A stretch of DNA of 64,000 nucleotides from positions 1,365,928-1,429,927 of the forward strand of contig JH720300.1 of NCBI GenBank assembly GCA_000231825.2. The letters are read 5' to 3'. Both the position numbers and the translations under genes were made by a program. Under the pieces are notes generated by a model that made no database searches, was not told where the DNA came from, and worked only from the letters and a program-made list of their open reading frames with translations. This document shows positions 1 through 14,406 of the stretch, piece after piece (within the stretch, counting starts at the first letter, position 1; every line of letters starts with the position of its first letter). The DNA comes from Tetrahymena elliotti 4EA (lineage: Eukaryota > Ciliophora > Oligohymenophorea > Hymenostomatida > Tetrahymenidae).

Positions 1-1756
1 AGCTTAGATTAATAAGATGGTGATTTATTAAATACAAGTAAAAAACCTATAAACTTAAATAAACCAAGAAAAATAGTTCAATACACCAGCTAAGTCTAAT
101 CTCCCACAAATAAATAAATTGGTACTGTGAATAAATTAGTTAAATACAAGCAAATAGAAGGAAAAACATTTGCATATGAAGTAAAACATGTTAAATTTAT
201 CTATTGATATTCTAACGAATCTATTTTTATCAACAAATTTAGAATTATATTAAGAAACTAGAAAGTCTCAAAAAAAATGACTCAATTGATTATAATAAAT
301 TTACATAGACATAGCATTTATATGACAATTTCATTGATGAAAAAATTGAGAAAAATTATCCAATTATTATTGGTCTCTCTTCAAATTATAAAATTGTTAC
401 TCCAAATGCTAAAACATCTTCAGATAGTGAGTATAAAAGGCATAAGTAATATTTTGTTTTTAAAACATGATAAAAATATTCAATACAGAATAAAAAAGTC
501 TTAGTATCTAGTGAGGACAGCTATAAAATACATAGAAAATTAAAGGGAGCATGAAAATTTATCTAACTATGATAAATCTTTCTAAAGATTAAAAAAAAAC
601 GCTTTAGGAAAAGAAAATAATTAAAATTATGAAAACCCATAATTCTCAAGAGGAGATATAGAAATTTTAAAAAGATACAGAGAAAAAAGTCTATAACAAG
701 CAGAAAAAGAGCAGAAATAATTAAAAAAAAGGAATTAGTAGAAAAGGTCATCAAGTAACAACTCCTCGGATAATAAAAATTCTGGTTCAGATTCTGAAAG
801 TGTCACTTCTGGTAAAGATATTTTGATTGATAATAGGGTTTTTTTTTTATTAATTTTTTTATCTCAATAGTGAATTCAGAACAAAGAAAATTTATGGAAA
901 AATAGAATGATTTTAATAAAAAAATCATGGACGAGATTTTAAATTTAAAAGAAAAATTATCAAAAAAAGCAATTTAAAGAAAGTATTTTTCTCAATCAAA
1001 AGCATAACACCTGATTAAATACTAGCAAATTTTAGATTGGGCTAAGATTCATAACAAAGAAAAACTTGAATCTGTTTAAAAATTTGAGTAAAAGTTTGTC
1101 TAAATCAAGACAAGCTCATCTCCATCCAAAGATTTAGGATAAAATAGCTCTGAAAACGAGGAATAAATGAGATTTAAATCTTAAGACATTATGAAAAGAG
1201 TATTAGATCTAGAAAAGGATAAGCAGTCTAACAAAATTAGATCCTAAATTGTGAAAGTAAAAAATAAAATAGTGAATATTCTTAATATGAATAAGATTTT
1301 CAAGTAAATTTTTTATTGTTTAACAATATTTTTTCTTAAATTTTTAATATTTTAAAAAGTAAAACTAGTAACAATTAACTTACTCCAACTAAAAATGAAG
1401 CTAATGAGTTTTATGATATTTAACCATGCACACCAATAAATTAACCTTAAAGATGGAGCATATTTTAAAGAAATAAAGCAATGAGTGACAGCTCTGATTA
1501 AGAGTAAGAAAAAAGTGGATTTTCTTTTCATTTAGATTTAAGAAACAAAACAAACATTCTATCTCCAAAATAATAAATTTAATCAGAAGCCAATACCTTC
1601 TCAACTCCATCTAACCGTATAAAATCTATGAGTATTTCTAATAAGCAAGAAGAAAAAAATGCTCCAAAAGTTTAAAATAATATTGATTACCAAAGAATAT
1701 TTATCAGTGGTTTAGAAAATGTTATTAATGATATTCATAAAGGAAATTATCTTTGA
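1..1756 (+). CDS. Hypothetical low-complexity protein, 3' part (5' end outside window)
   Basis: Read with TAA/TAG as Gln, an open frame starts at base 1 and ends at TGA 1754-1756. It is joined across four introns at 181-242, 446-488, 812-870 and 1304-1359, each GT...AG. The exon lengths sum to 1,536 nt, so 511 residues are visible. The start lies upstream of the window. The protein is rich in Ser, Asn, Lys, Glu and Gln, with a charged stretch (about residues 220-330) that could form a coiled coil. I see no catalytic motif, membrane segment or recognisable domain. In the first intron the frame would otherwise hit TGA, which supports the splice. Function unknown; the exon model is well supported by frame continuity. 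Confidence 0.7.
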
Positions 1757-2728
1757 ATTTCATTCAATATTTATACATCTAAAAATATTTTAAAAATTAT
1801 TTTAATTCCTTTCATCATTTTTTTTACTTTCATTATATTTTAAAATTAATAATTTAATGCTTAAGTTCAATAATCAATATCAGAATCTATTTTTAAATTT
1901 TATTTTTTTATTATTGACTTTAATCGTTTTCAATGAATTTTAAGTCTTTTTTTTCAACAAATATTATTTCCCTATTTTTTTTTATTTCAAATTTAATTAT
2001 TTAAATTATCTTTACAAATTTTTTATTTGAGGTTTAAATGCACTTGATACTAAAATTAGTAGAGATATTTTGATAATAAATTTAAATTTTTTTCTTCTAA
2101 TAAAATGTTAATAAATTTTATTATTTTTCAATACATTTTAATATTAAGTTCTATTTTATTTTTAATAAAGTAATTAATTTCAAATAATTTTCAAAGCAAA
2201 GAAATCTATAAAAAATAAAATTTTTTTATTTTTAAATTATTAAAAGCAAGCATATTAAAAATATTTCAACAATTTTAATTTAAATTATTTGAAATAGTAG
2301 TAAAGAAATTAAGATAAGTTTTCTTTTATTAATTTCAAAAAATTGGAGAAAGAAAATAAAAATACAATTAAGTTTTGGCGGTTTAGAGCAATTTATAGTT
2401 TGAAAAAAAATATTTAATCTTAGCAGACTAATATCCAGCATAAAATCATAAAATGTATAAACATATATCTTTTTTGATATTAATTATAAATAAATTTACT
2501 AATTTTACTTAGACTTAGTTAGTGAGAATGTGAGCAGAAAACCGTTCATAATTCGGCAAATTTTAATTTTGAAATATAATTTGAAATATCATTCTGAAGA
2601 TATCAATTATCTAATAAAGAATAAAAAGAAAATTAAAATATATATTCTACATAAATTAAATAGCAAGTAAATTTGTAAGCAATCATACATACAAAATTTA
2701 GGTACTCTTTCAAATGTAAAAGAACTTT
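1757..2728. other. AT-rich intergenic region
   Basis: Extremely AT-rich spacer between two + strand genes. It presumably holds the 3' end of the upstream transcript and the promoter of the RING gene. I see no convincing coding frame, structured RNA or repeat. Confidence 0.7.
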
Positions 2729-5700
2729 ATGAGTTTTATATCTAGTATCTTTTCCTCTGCCTACAAGAAGAAGAATTAGATAGACACTGATAAGGATAGC
2801 TCTAGCCTAACATCAAAGGTATATTAACTACTCTCTACATGTTATTTTAAGCATTTCATCATATCTCTACCTGGTTTAACACTTTTTAATTAAATTATTT
2901 CCATTATTATAGAGCTAAACCTACTAACAAGAGGAAAATCTCTTAGCCAACCTAAGGAAAAGTAAACTCTTTTTGGATGATTCAGATATTGGATTATAAT
3001 CAAAAACATCTCCAATGAATATATAATCATTTAAGGAGAATCCTAATTTATAAGCTTAGTAAGAAGCTGAAAAAGTAGTGGGATTGATGATTTCTTCAAG
3101 TAAGAAGCTCTCTAAAAGCTAAATGTCAAAAGAATAATTGGGAGAAATTGCAGAAATAGTTCCTTAATTAAGATAAAGTTCTTTAAAGAAAGAGTAGTAG
3201 CTCTCTATGAATAATTAATAGTATATAAATGGACAAGAAAATTCTCAAAATTCATAAATTAAAGATATTCTACTTAGATCAGATACTAGACTTGATGCAT
3301 AAGAAGCTCAAAGCTCCAAAAATAAGATGGCTGATGTCAATTAGTTTACTCATGATTAAGTATATAATAATAGAAACTCATCAAGCCTTCATTAGAACAC
3401 ATTAAAAAATGATAATTAGAGCTGTTATTTAAGAAATAGTTTCTGTCAAATTGATAGCAAAGTAATTGATAACTCAAATATACCTGGATTGGGCAGTAAT
3501 ATGCGTCGTTGTACAGAAGCTAGCTAAAAGCTCATGAGTGCATTTACTTTTAATGAAGAAGCACTTCCTGCTTTAAGCCTGGTTTATAATAGCAATCCAA
3601 GAATTTCTAATCAGTACCATAATGATAGCAGCAATAGCAGTCATAATTTAAATTCAATCAATTAGTATTAAGTAAACAATAATAATAGTAATTTAGAAAT
3701 AGATTTATCCTAGTTAAAGCCTTCTAGTCTGAATGATAGTTTTTCAAGCCACTTATAAGTTGCACCAAATCAACATTAATCAATTACAAGAGGTTCATCT
3801 AATTCAAGAGTAAGAGGTAGCTCTAGTAAGAAGAAATAAATTGTTTCTGAGAGTCCTTTATCAACTAAAGGTAAAAGAGAAATACCTTCTTGTAGTTATG
3901 ATAAATATCCTATGTTGGAGCAGATAAGAGAAAACATTTCAAATATTGTTCGTTATCAACCTTTGGTAAAAGAAGATATTGAAGGTGAAAATGAAGGTGC
4001 TGCTGCTCCTGCTACTTAAGAATAAGAATATTTCAACAGCTAAAAAAAGAAAATGGAAGAAGATGGAAGGGATAGAGAGGAGAAATTAAATATTTTAAAT
4101 TTGAGTGCTGCTCCAAATTCTAGGACAAATAACTTTTTCCAGTTGAGTAATTCTAAGTAATTTGATTGCCTATCAAATAAGGCAGAGCCTCCTACTTAAA
4201 TGAAGTAAAGATCAAATTCTTTCTTTTTCGAATAAAGCGATGACAAGAAAAAGATTTTCAATTTAGATGAAATAGGAAGTAAAGGAAGTAATACTTCTTC
4301 TAAATCTTCAAGTAAATATAGTGGCGATAAAAAGATGTAAGTTGAAAGTCCTTTTAAGGATGTTTTTGAATCAAAAAGTGCTCTTAAAGGAACTTCTGAT
4401 CAAGAAATTAATTAATCAAATCACAAAGAACTTGTTTCCTTTTCATAGCATGAATAAAACAATCATGAAGGTAATGAGCACCAAAACACAAGCTAAGAAG
4501 AAAATGATAGCAGATTTCATAGCCAGCAAAAAACTAAATCAAATGAATAGAGTCCAAACAAGGCTCATTTCAACAGTTTCCACAAAGCTGTTGACATGAT
4601 GATTGACAAATCAGAAATTCCACCCCCTCATTTAAGCAGAAGTGCTCATAAAGTTCCTTCTCCAATCAAAGAAGTTGATGAACTTTCACAAAAAAACCTT
4701 AAAAAGTAAATTTTGTCTTATTTAAATAAATATTTGAATTAGTTTTGTTTATTTTTGAGTTTAAATATAAAATTAAAAAATAAATTAATTGACTAATTTT
4801 AAATAAAAGCACTCCAAAAAAGAATGAGATGGAAGTTATGGAAAATATAGAACCAAAGGAAGAAAATACAAATGATTTTGATGGTTCTCCTAAGATGAGA
4901 TAAAAATCTGTGAAGTTTGATAGCTTTACTCCTAATGGATAAGAAAAAGAAGATGAAGAATAGCATAAACATAATTTAAAATTGTAATCTAGAAAACCAA
5001 CACCTTATAATCCTTTCAAATCTCAACCTATTAGTTATCTCTCGAGACATAATAAATTTAAGAATGAAGAAACATTAAGCCAATCAAGTTCAGATTCTAA
5101 CAAAGATTCCTCGTCATAACAAAATAATTAAGAGATAAAGCCTGCCGATTCAATTGTTACCCATGCAAGCACAACTGAAGCTGAGCCTAAATAAGAGATA
5201 AAATTGAGATATCCACCAATTTTCAAAGATTAAGAGAATAGTAAAAGTAAGAATAGACAAGCATAACAATCAGTATCAACTGAAAAAGTAAAGGAAGTTA
5301 AGCCAATTCAAAATACAAATAAATAACTCAGTGCTTCTCCTTTAATAAGAACCCCAATCATTCAAAATACCTAAAAACATCCTATAAAATAACAACTTGC
5401 TTTAAAAAAGAAAGAAACCACTTAAGCTATCGTCAATAATAATTTCTTTAAAGTTGAAAATACAAACAGCACACCTACAGTTTTCCATTCAAATAAAAGT
5501 GGATCAACAAACAGCAGCAGTAGTGGTTAACTCAATAATACAAAAAATCATTAGAATATATTTTCGAATAAGCTAAACAATAGTGGAAATAGCAACAAGA
5601 CACAAAACTAAAAGTAAAAACCTTAGAAAGATGAATAACTGTCTCTCAATGAATTTATCTCAGCTTAAAGAACTAAGGCACATGATGAATATTCACTACC

Positions 5701-5997
5701 TACACCTTTAGCTGCTCCTCTTCGTGGAACTATAAATTCTGGCTCATTAGCTATTTCACAAATAAAAAATGCATACAAAACTTGCATTTTCTGCTAATAA
5801 GAAATAAAAGTAAGAGATGAAATTAAAACATTCACATGTTGCCATAAAGCCCATAAAGTAACTTATTTTTTTAATTCCTAATTCATTATTAACTCAATTT
5901 TTATATTTAAAAGAGCTGTTTACCTAAAGAAAAAAATGTGAAATGCTTAAGATGTAACTCAAATGCTATGGTAAATAAATATCGTCCTAAAGAGTGA
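2729..5997 (+). CDS. Large disordered protein with C-terminal RING-H2 finger
   Basis: Four exons, with introns 2819-2912, 4706-4809 and 5858-5913, give 1,004 residues from ATG 2729 to TGA 5995-5997. Most of the chain is Ser/Asn/Gln/Lys-rich and probably disordered. The last 50 residues carry C953-x2-C956-x14-C971-x-H973-x2-H976-x2-C979-x8-C988-x2-C991, the spacing of a RING-H2 zinc finger. The final intron splits this finger, which supports the splice model. RING-H2 proteins usually act as E3 ubiquitin ligases by binding an E2. Here the ligase role is inferred from the cysteine/histidine pattern alone. The long N-terminal part probably supplies substrate binding or localisation. No membrane segment is seen. 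Start choice: the first ATG after a very AT-rich leader, opening directly into coding-like sequence. Confidence 0.75.
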
Positions 5998-7086
5998 GAG
6001 CTTATTTCTATATTTTGCTTTTTAATCCTTAATAAAACTTAATTAAATTATAAATAGATTACCATTTAAACTTTATAAATTAATATAATTAACCTAATAT
6101 AATAAATAATTAAATGTCTGTTGATAATATTTTCTGTTTAAAATGTAAAATAATTAGTAGAGTCTTTTGATATCATAATAAATCTTCTTTCGAATTTCAA
6201 AACTTCAGTAATTAACTGAATTAACATCTACCTTTCAAAGCATAAAAAACTAAATGAAATACTTTACTTCAATTTTTTAAAAATTGCTCTATTTTAAAAA
6301 GTAATCATTCAAATAATCCACCTTCAAAATATAAAATTCAACTTCTATTTTTTTGTGCTATATTTTAATTTATAAAATTTAGTCAAATTAAAAAATTGAT
6401 AAAAATAGTCATTATTTAAATTGTCTAAAAAATTTTGAAATTCTAAATAGAGATAATTAATTAATCCAAGAAGAAGTAGAATTTAAACATATGGAAAAAA
6501 AAACTTGGGCTACTAGTGTTATTTTTTTTTAAAATGGGTCTCTAAAAGTTTTATTAATAATAAATAAGAATTATAAAGAGATGAATCATAGTAAGTTGAT
6601 ATGTTTATTTAATTAAAGTTAGTGGTAAATAAATTATAAATAATTTTATACTAAATGACTGGTTGTGTTTAAGTAATTAATTCTTTTATTGTTCAAAAAA
6701 TACGCTTTTATTAGTATTTTTTAAATGTTTAGAGTGTTTGTTTCTCTTGCATTTTCTATTAAAAAAATTTTGTATTTTTTAAATTATCTCGCAAATTAAC
6801 ATATTTTAAAGAAAAAATACTTTATAAAAACGTTTGGCTGGTATTAATTACTGAGATGTTACTATACTTTTATGTAATAATACTAATTTTTAAGAAGTAA
6901 TAAGAGAGTATTAACTTGTGATATTTTTAGGATTGATTTAGAACAAATTTTTTTAACCAAATAAATTAAACTTATTTTTGCCATAAATAACTATTTGTTT
7001 ATTTTGAATAAATAACATACAAATTAATTTTATGTGTTCTTTTTTTGAATTAAAAAGTTAGCGTTAATAAAAGCAAAATAAAAGCA
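5998..7086. other. AT-rich intergenic region
   Basis: Spacer between two + strand genes. It is AT-rich with homopolymer runs. No open frame of coding character and no structured RNA were seen. Confidence 0.7.
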
Positions 7087-10000
7087 ATGATTCAATTACC
7101 AAAAGAAACTTTGGCTTCTTAAGCTATTTAACATTAGGAAGAGAACAATAGAATCTAATTTAATTACTAGCAATTTTATTTTAAAATAGCTTCATAGTTT
7201 TTAAGTCCTTAATGCAATACAAAAATTTTAGCAATAGCTCTTATAATATCAAGTAGGTTGATTGAATTCATTTTTATTATTGTTAAATATTAATCTGAAA
7301 ATGAGAAGATTAATTTTAATAGAGATGCTAAAGATATATCTGATACTATCTATGATTTATTTCTATATGAAAGTATCAAAGCGCATTAAATTTTGAATAT
7401 AATCTAGATATTATACTATGGGTTAATAGCCTTGATTAGTGTTATTCTTTTATCTTTATTTTTGATGAAGAAAAGAGATGATCAAGACATCTTTTTCAAA
7501 TAAAAACTACTTCCAAAATTATTGGTAAATTCTATGAAGTTTATGGCTTGTATACATAATTATATTCTGCTATTACCATTTATTCATAACTCTGTATATA
7601 TTATGAGGTAAAGTGACTAAGTCAATCCTATTTACTCACTAATAAGTGCTGCTAATTTTATTCTTTCAGTTCTACTAGGTATTTTAATTTTTTTTTCCAA
7701 ATATGTGGCGAGAAAGAAATAAAGATTTTTAAATTGAATTAAAGGGATTTTTTAACTTGACTTAAAACAAAAATAAAATATTGAAAAATAATCTGCTGTA
7801 TTTCAATCAAAAATTATTCATACTTTTTATTTTAATAATATAAGGTTTTATAATAAGCTACCATGACTTTGATTATTCCTTTTAAAACGCAAATTATTTG
7901 AGTAAAGATAATCAAGGAATAGAGATAATTAATTTAACATTAGCTATAACAATACCAGTTCTCTACAATTTCAGTTCTAGTATATTATTAAGCCTATATT
8001 CTATAACATACACTCTTGTTATCTTTTTAACTTAATACAAATTCTAAGTATTTTTAAATAAATCTATGAGAAACATTCACTTTTGTTTCAAATGTATCTT
8101 TTTTACAACTAATATGACTTTTATTGTTTAAAAGATTTTCAATATAGCTAAAATGAATATTCTAATGTGTTTAATCATACTCATTCCTTTAGCAATAGCT
8201 TTCTCTATGAAAATGTTTAAAGAAAGTATAAAAAATTAATATTTGTACTCAGTTAAAGATATTTAGGAAATAAATCCTAGGTAAATAGATAGATATTTAA
8301 GATTTTTATCCTAAAATATTGAAAGTTTTTATTACAATTATCAATAAAATGGATAGGGTATTAGCTTCGAAAATATCTATACTACACACATTACGTAATG
8401 CTATAATAAGAATTGTTTCTGTTTTCAACTTTCAAATGTAAATTAATTTATTAATGAATACAGATATATTCCAAATTTGTAACATAATATAAGGTAGAGA
8501 ATGAAGTTTAAGAAAAAAAAGAATTTGTAAAATAAGAAGAAAGAAGAGAATTTATTTTAAATATTGGAGATGAAATAATATCTTAATATTTAAAGTCAAA
8601 AATAATGAATTCAAAAAGAAGTTCATTAATGAGATTAGCCTTTACTCATATTTGCTACATTATTGAAGTCATGTAGAAGGAAGCAAAAGCACATTTTACA
8701 ATACATTTCTTCAAAGATTAAATATTAAAACATAAGGGAAGTAATATTGATATGTACTACCTAGAAGTTTTATAAAGAAGACTATATTAATAATTTTAAG
8801 GAAAAATTTAAAAGCCAACAGAATTTTTCAATGTTCTAAACATCATAGATTATGACAATAACATAGCAAGATGCAAATACATTTTGTATAACTAATTATA
8901 GAATATAAGAATGTATTATGACTATTTATGCAATCATACTATAAATTTAAATGAATTATACACTAAATCTATCAAATTGATACAACAAAATTAATATTTA
9001 ATTGAAAATTTCTAGAGTTTATTTTCAATTAATCCTGATAGCATAGAGCTCTAGTTTCTGTCATCAATTTACACAAACCTTCTAGATTATGAGAACAGAA
9101 AATTCTAAAAGTTCATCCATATGACGCCTATTCAAAAAAGCTCTACTTATTTATCTAGCTTAAAACAATACTTCTAAAACGATTCATGTGTTGTATACTC
9201 TACTTTTATGAAAAATATTATAACAATACAAAAAGTGTCAAAGTAATTTGAAGTCCTCTTCAAATTCTAGAAGAATCAGATATTAGACAAAACAATAAAT
9301 TTCCTTATCCCTTAATACTTCTAAGCTGACCATGAAGATATTCTAGATATCTTTCGTAACAGAGGGCATTTACAAATTGTTGTAAAAGGTGAATATTTAT
9401 TTTCAGTTAATTATTAATGAATTACTTTTCTTATAACTTTCTTTTTTTCATTTAAAGAATTTGATTTTTATTTTAGATTTTCTTATAATTAATTGATTAA
9501 CACGTCTTAGAATTTTTGTAAATTAAAGCTTTTAATTTGCATCTAAGGCTGTAAAACAACTTTTTATATAAATGGGATTTCCCTCAGATACTAATTATTT
9601 TATTAAACTTAAGTTTATTTTGTAACAAATTTGGAGTACTTTGTATTGATTCTTATAAATTTAAATAAAATCTCTGATTTAGAAAATTATAAAATTATTA
9701 AAACAAGAAGGGAGATTCAAATACCTAATTCATTTAATTTAAAATTAATTATTTAATTAATAGTAAAAAGGCTTATATTCGCTTAAGATGGAAAAGGGTT
9801 TTTACTTCCATTATACATATTACTTAAAGTAGAGAACTAAATTAATGATTTTGGTATTAGCGCTTTGTTTAATAGAGTTGATACAACTAAAGATTACATA
9901 TTTCTGAGGGAAGATAATTAGATTCTAGATATGACAGAAAATATCTTTAAAATTATATTTTCAGCCACTAAACTTTCAATAAGTAATTTACTTAAATAAA

Positions 10001-13000
10001 ACAATACTATTCTATCTATTAATTAATTATTTATAAAGATTAACTTAGATAAAATTATGCTATATAATTTATTCCTCTATTATGGATAACTGAAGAGGCC
10101 AAGGAATATGGGATAGAGTATAATACTTTAATGGTAGTCTGCTAACCATTTTTGAGAGAAATGAGTGGAACATAATATAGTTCTTTAAGCAAAAGGAAAT
10201 AAGTAAAAGAGTTACTTTTTAATGTCTTAGACTAGACTCAAGAAGCATCATATTATAATATTAGCTTTAAGCATTCTTTATATCATCTCTCTTAGCTAGA
10301 TAGAACATATAAATATATAGAAATTAATTACATTCATGAAGAAAAAAATCACTAAAGTTTAGAACTTTCACTTCATTATTTGACTAGAGGTTTAAATGAT
10401 TTAATTGCAAAAAATATTATTTAGAGTAAAGAATCCACTTAGCTCAGATTATTTAAAAAAAGATAAGATATATAGTCAACTCATACAATAACTAATAATT
10501 GTGATAATTAGTAATCTCATAGTGATTGGGATACACCAAAACATCTAAATTCCATATAAACTACTGAAAATAAGATAATTAAAAGGGTACAAAGAAAAAG
10601 TTTTCTCTCTACTTATGCTACCTAGAATAACAAAATTGAAGAAGAACAGCCATATGAAGAATAGAATTAAGTTGAACGAGAACCTAATACATAGAGAGAA
10701 CTAAATGTAATAAATACAGATTTGTCTATTTTTGACCAAACCTAAAGATTTATTAACAGAAATGAGTAAACAGCAGAAAATTCTTATTAAATTAATCACA
10801 TCGAGCTTCAAAACAAATATTCAGATCATTTAAATTTTTCATCAAGAGATTTAATACCTCTAAATTAAGAACCTATTTTTCTTAGTCCCCTTTATTAATA
10901 ATAGTAAATAAATTTAAAGGATAGTTCTCCAAAGAAGGGAGAAAAGGGAGATAAAAATAATTTTTAAATGTATGAAAGCTCTAAATAAAAATATAATCTA
11001 AAATGGAAAAACTCTTAATTAGAAAAATAATTAAGAAAAAAATAAATTAAAAAAATATTTTCTGCAGCTGATCTTAAAAAAATGGAAGAAGATTACATCT
11101 AAAAATATTAAGTTAACAACAGCTCATAAATGTTCGGGATATAAGATCAATTAAATGAAGAAATGAATAGTAAGAGTGTTTTAGATTTTAATTATAATCA
11201 ATATGACATTGATAATTAAGGTGACGAGGATGATGAATCAATCAATTCATAAAAATCAAAAAATGAAATTGATTTCAAATATATTGGTGCTTTGTAAGTA
11301 AAAGAAGATACAAGTAATCAATTATTTAGCAAAGAAAAAATCAATTTAAGGAGAAGCAGCATTTAATAAATGCAGTTAAATACTGATAATAATTAGCAAT
11401 AAGATGAATAAACAGAATAAGCTTCACCTACTCTAGTAAGAAAAAATGAAAAAGATAAATAAAAAAGAAATTTATTATCATTGAAGTTAATAAATTTGAA
11501 TAACGATTAGCAGGATAAAAACTAAGGAAAAGATAAAATTTAGAAATAAAATATATATGGAAATGATGATGAAAATATTACTGTAAGCGATTAATACAGA
11601 TTTCATGCTTAAATCATAAGGACAGCCACTTAATCAAGTAAGATTTCATCAAGCTAAAATTAAAAAATGAATATAATTATGAAGATTAAATCATAAAAAG
11701 TGGCAAGGTTTTTAATTATCATGAAATTTATTTTCTTATTATCTCTTTTTGTCTTTTTGCTGAGTACTTTTTTAATGTATTTCAACTCATAAAATTCTCT
11801 TTAGGATTTTTAGGATGCTTTAGTTTATATTGATATGCCTCTGTCTATAGTTTCTAACATCTTAAAGATCATTAAATCAACTACATATTATTATTTGATT
11901 AAGGTGGCATACGATGATCAATTTGATGATAAATATAATGACCTGCTTTTTTAGTCAGCTAGAGATTCTAGACAAGATGCAGCAAATACTTTGTAAATTT
12001 TTACTAAATTGTATTCATAGCTTCATGATAATTAAGATTATTCTGATAAAACAGTTGTTTACTTGACAACATAATATTCATATTTAGATTTTTTTACTTT
12101 TGGATTACTTTCATAAAAATAAATAGACTGTTTTGAAAATTTGAATGCTCATTCTAAGCAAACAAAGAATATGAATTACTTAGATCTTGTTACATAATTC
12201 TATTCTACAATGTATAAATTTATCACTTCATATGATGAATATATTTAAGAAGCACTTGATGGTATTAAAAATTATACTTATGAGATGAGTGGAGATTTTT
12301 TATGGTTGAATTTGCCTAATTTTACAAATTAAATGTATGATTTCAAATAATTTGTTAGTTCTTATGTGCAAAATTCATTCTAAGATTAGGAAGATTTCCA
12401 GATTTATGTGATGATTATCATACTAGTTGTTTGTTGCTTATCAATATTCTCCCTCATTCCTCTTTCCATAACTAAATAATATAATAGAGAAAAGATACTT
12501 AGATTATTTGGTTGCTTTCATCCTGAATTATTGAATAAATAAATTTTAAATATTGATGAAGCTATCAATTAATTAGATCAAAAATATAATGAGTAGCATC
12601 AATAAGGTTAGAGCATAAGCAATTAAGCTCAACCAATAAATTTCGAAAATACTAGAAGAAAATCAAGAAAGTAAACGAAAATAGATATTAAATAAGTAAA
12701 GTAAGGATAAGTGATATCTGGTATATCTCTTAATTCACTATAAATTCAGCAGTAGCTTACAAATACTCACTATCCCTTTTCATCATCATTACTCAGATCT
12801 GAGTAATATCTTGACCAGTCTTAAGCTTTTAATTAAAGAATCAATAATAAAAGAAACAGGTAAATAGCATCATTTAAGGGATTAAAAAAGATTCAATTGA
12901 ATATTATTTTTGTAGCCTTAATTGTAATAAGTATTTTAATGGTTTAACCAGTAGTTACTATATTTTTAACAAAAAACTTCATAAATGAATAAAGAACACT

Positions 13001-13805
13001 AATTGATGAAAAATCTATTATATTATAAACTCTTGAACAAGTTGTACAGAACGAAGCTTCTCATTTTGCAGTGATGGATTTTATTTAAAGAGGTGAAGCT
13101 GCTAAAAAAACAATCTATTTCTAACATCTTACAGAAATAAATGAAACAAATAACAAAAAATTACAAAATTTGTCTTCCTTAGTATCTCATTTTTCTTAGT
13201 CTAGAAGAAATAGTGATTTATTTGAAAAATTTTATAAATAGTTACTAAATGGAGATATTTGTTAAATCTAGTAGTAATTTAAGTAATTCTTTACTTCTAA
13301 TTATACATAAAACTAATGTAATTAAATCCTTAACAGCATACTCCAAAGAGGTTTAATAATCTCGACAAAATAAAGCTTTGATATTTGGCAAGAATTTTAT
13401 AATATCTATGAAGTTTATGATTCTGAAGATTTAAATGAGGCAAATAATATTCTTCAAGGTTAATTGGAATTAATTAAGTTAATGACTTAAGATGGCATAT
13501 ATTTCTTAGAGATAAATGATTTAAATAACATAATTATTTCATCACTAGAAGCTATTATCTATTACTAAAACATAATCTAAACAGACTATGGAAAATATAT
13601 TAAAGACACATAAAAATACTTATTGATTAGCTAAATAATTACCATCTTACTAATTTTCTCTCTTGGTTGGTTAATCCTATTCAAATTATTCAACAAACAA
13701 ATGGTTTAAACTAAATAAATATTTACACTATTCCACATTGATATTTTAGCCGGTAATAATTTCATAGTACAATACTTTAAGGATAACAACTTTGGTATAA
13801 AATGA
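7087..13805 (+). CDS. Giant multipass membrane protein with PAS-like domain (TmcB-like family)
   Basis: ATG 7087 to TGA 13803-13805. Joining GT...AG introns near 7679-7712 (or to 7724), 8438-8493, 9389-9763 and 10118-10158 gives about 2,070 residues. The N-terminal ~380 residues contain several hydrophobic segments. Around residues 670-850 the sequence looks like a PAS sensor domain (start 'CVVYSTFMKNIITIQKVSKQ', then a conserved-looking Phe-Leu-Ile-Pro turn). A long Gln/Asn/Lys-rich, probably cytosolic region follows. The C-terminal third has further membrane segments near residues 1365-1395, 1600, 1770 and 2010. This order matches the expanded ciliate family annotated after Dictyostelium 'tiny macrocysts protein B'. 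The family assignment is from memory of its architecture. The ligand and the role (signalling or channel-like) are unknown. Boundaries of the three small introns are ambiguous, and the first could instead be a one-base shift in a T9 run. Confidence 0.65.
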
Positions 13806-14406
13806 TATTTTAGAATATAAACAAACAGTACATAATCTTTTAAAAATAAAAACTAAATATTTAGCTTTCCAAAATTTATATTTGTTTTGAAGATCTAAAT
13901 TTTTTGTAAATAATTATTCAATATTAAAATCTATTTTAGGAAAAAAAAGAATTTACACTCTACTTTTACAAAAATATATTGGAGGTCATCCATCTTCCCT
14001 CAAAAGTTAAAAATAAATATGAAAATTATTTTTTTTAATATTTCGATTTTTTAATTACTTTTTGAGTAAATTTTTGTTTTTTCATTGGTAAAAAATGAAA
14101 TAAATGTTAGAAGAAAATAATTATTTTTAAAACAAATTTTTCAAATTAATTCTAAGTTTAAGAACTTTCAGATTTAAGCTTTAAAAAGTAATTAATGTTA
14201 ATAAAATTTGTGAAAAAAAAAAATTTAGAAGAAATTTAAATAGTAAAACAATAAATAAAGTTTTTAAAGATTGAAATGAAGCTAATTTGAGATGATTTAA
14301 ATATATAAAATGAATATCATAATTAAAAGTTACTCAATTATATTTTATAATTGTAAGTTTAATTGAATTTATTTGGTAGATAATGTAATTTAAATGTTAA
14401 GAAATT
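13806..14406. other. Intergenic region between convergent genes
   Basis: Roughly 600 bases between the 3' ends of two convergent genes. It is AT-rich and probably holds both 3' UTRs and poly(A) sites. No other feature was seen. Confidence 0.65.
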
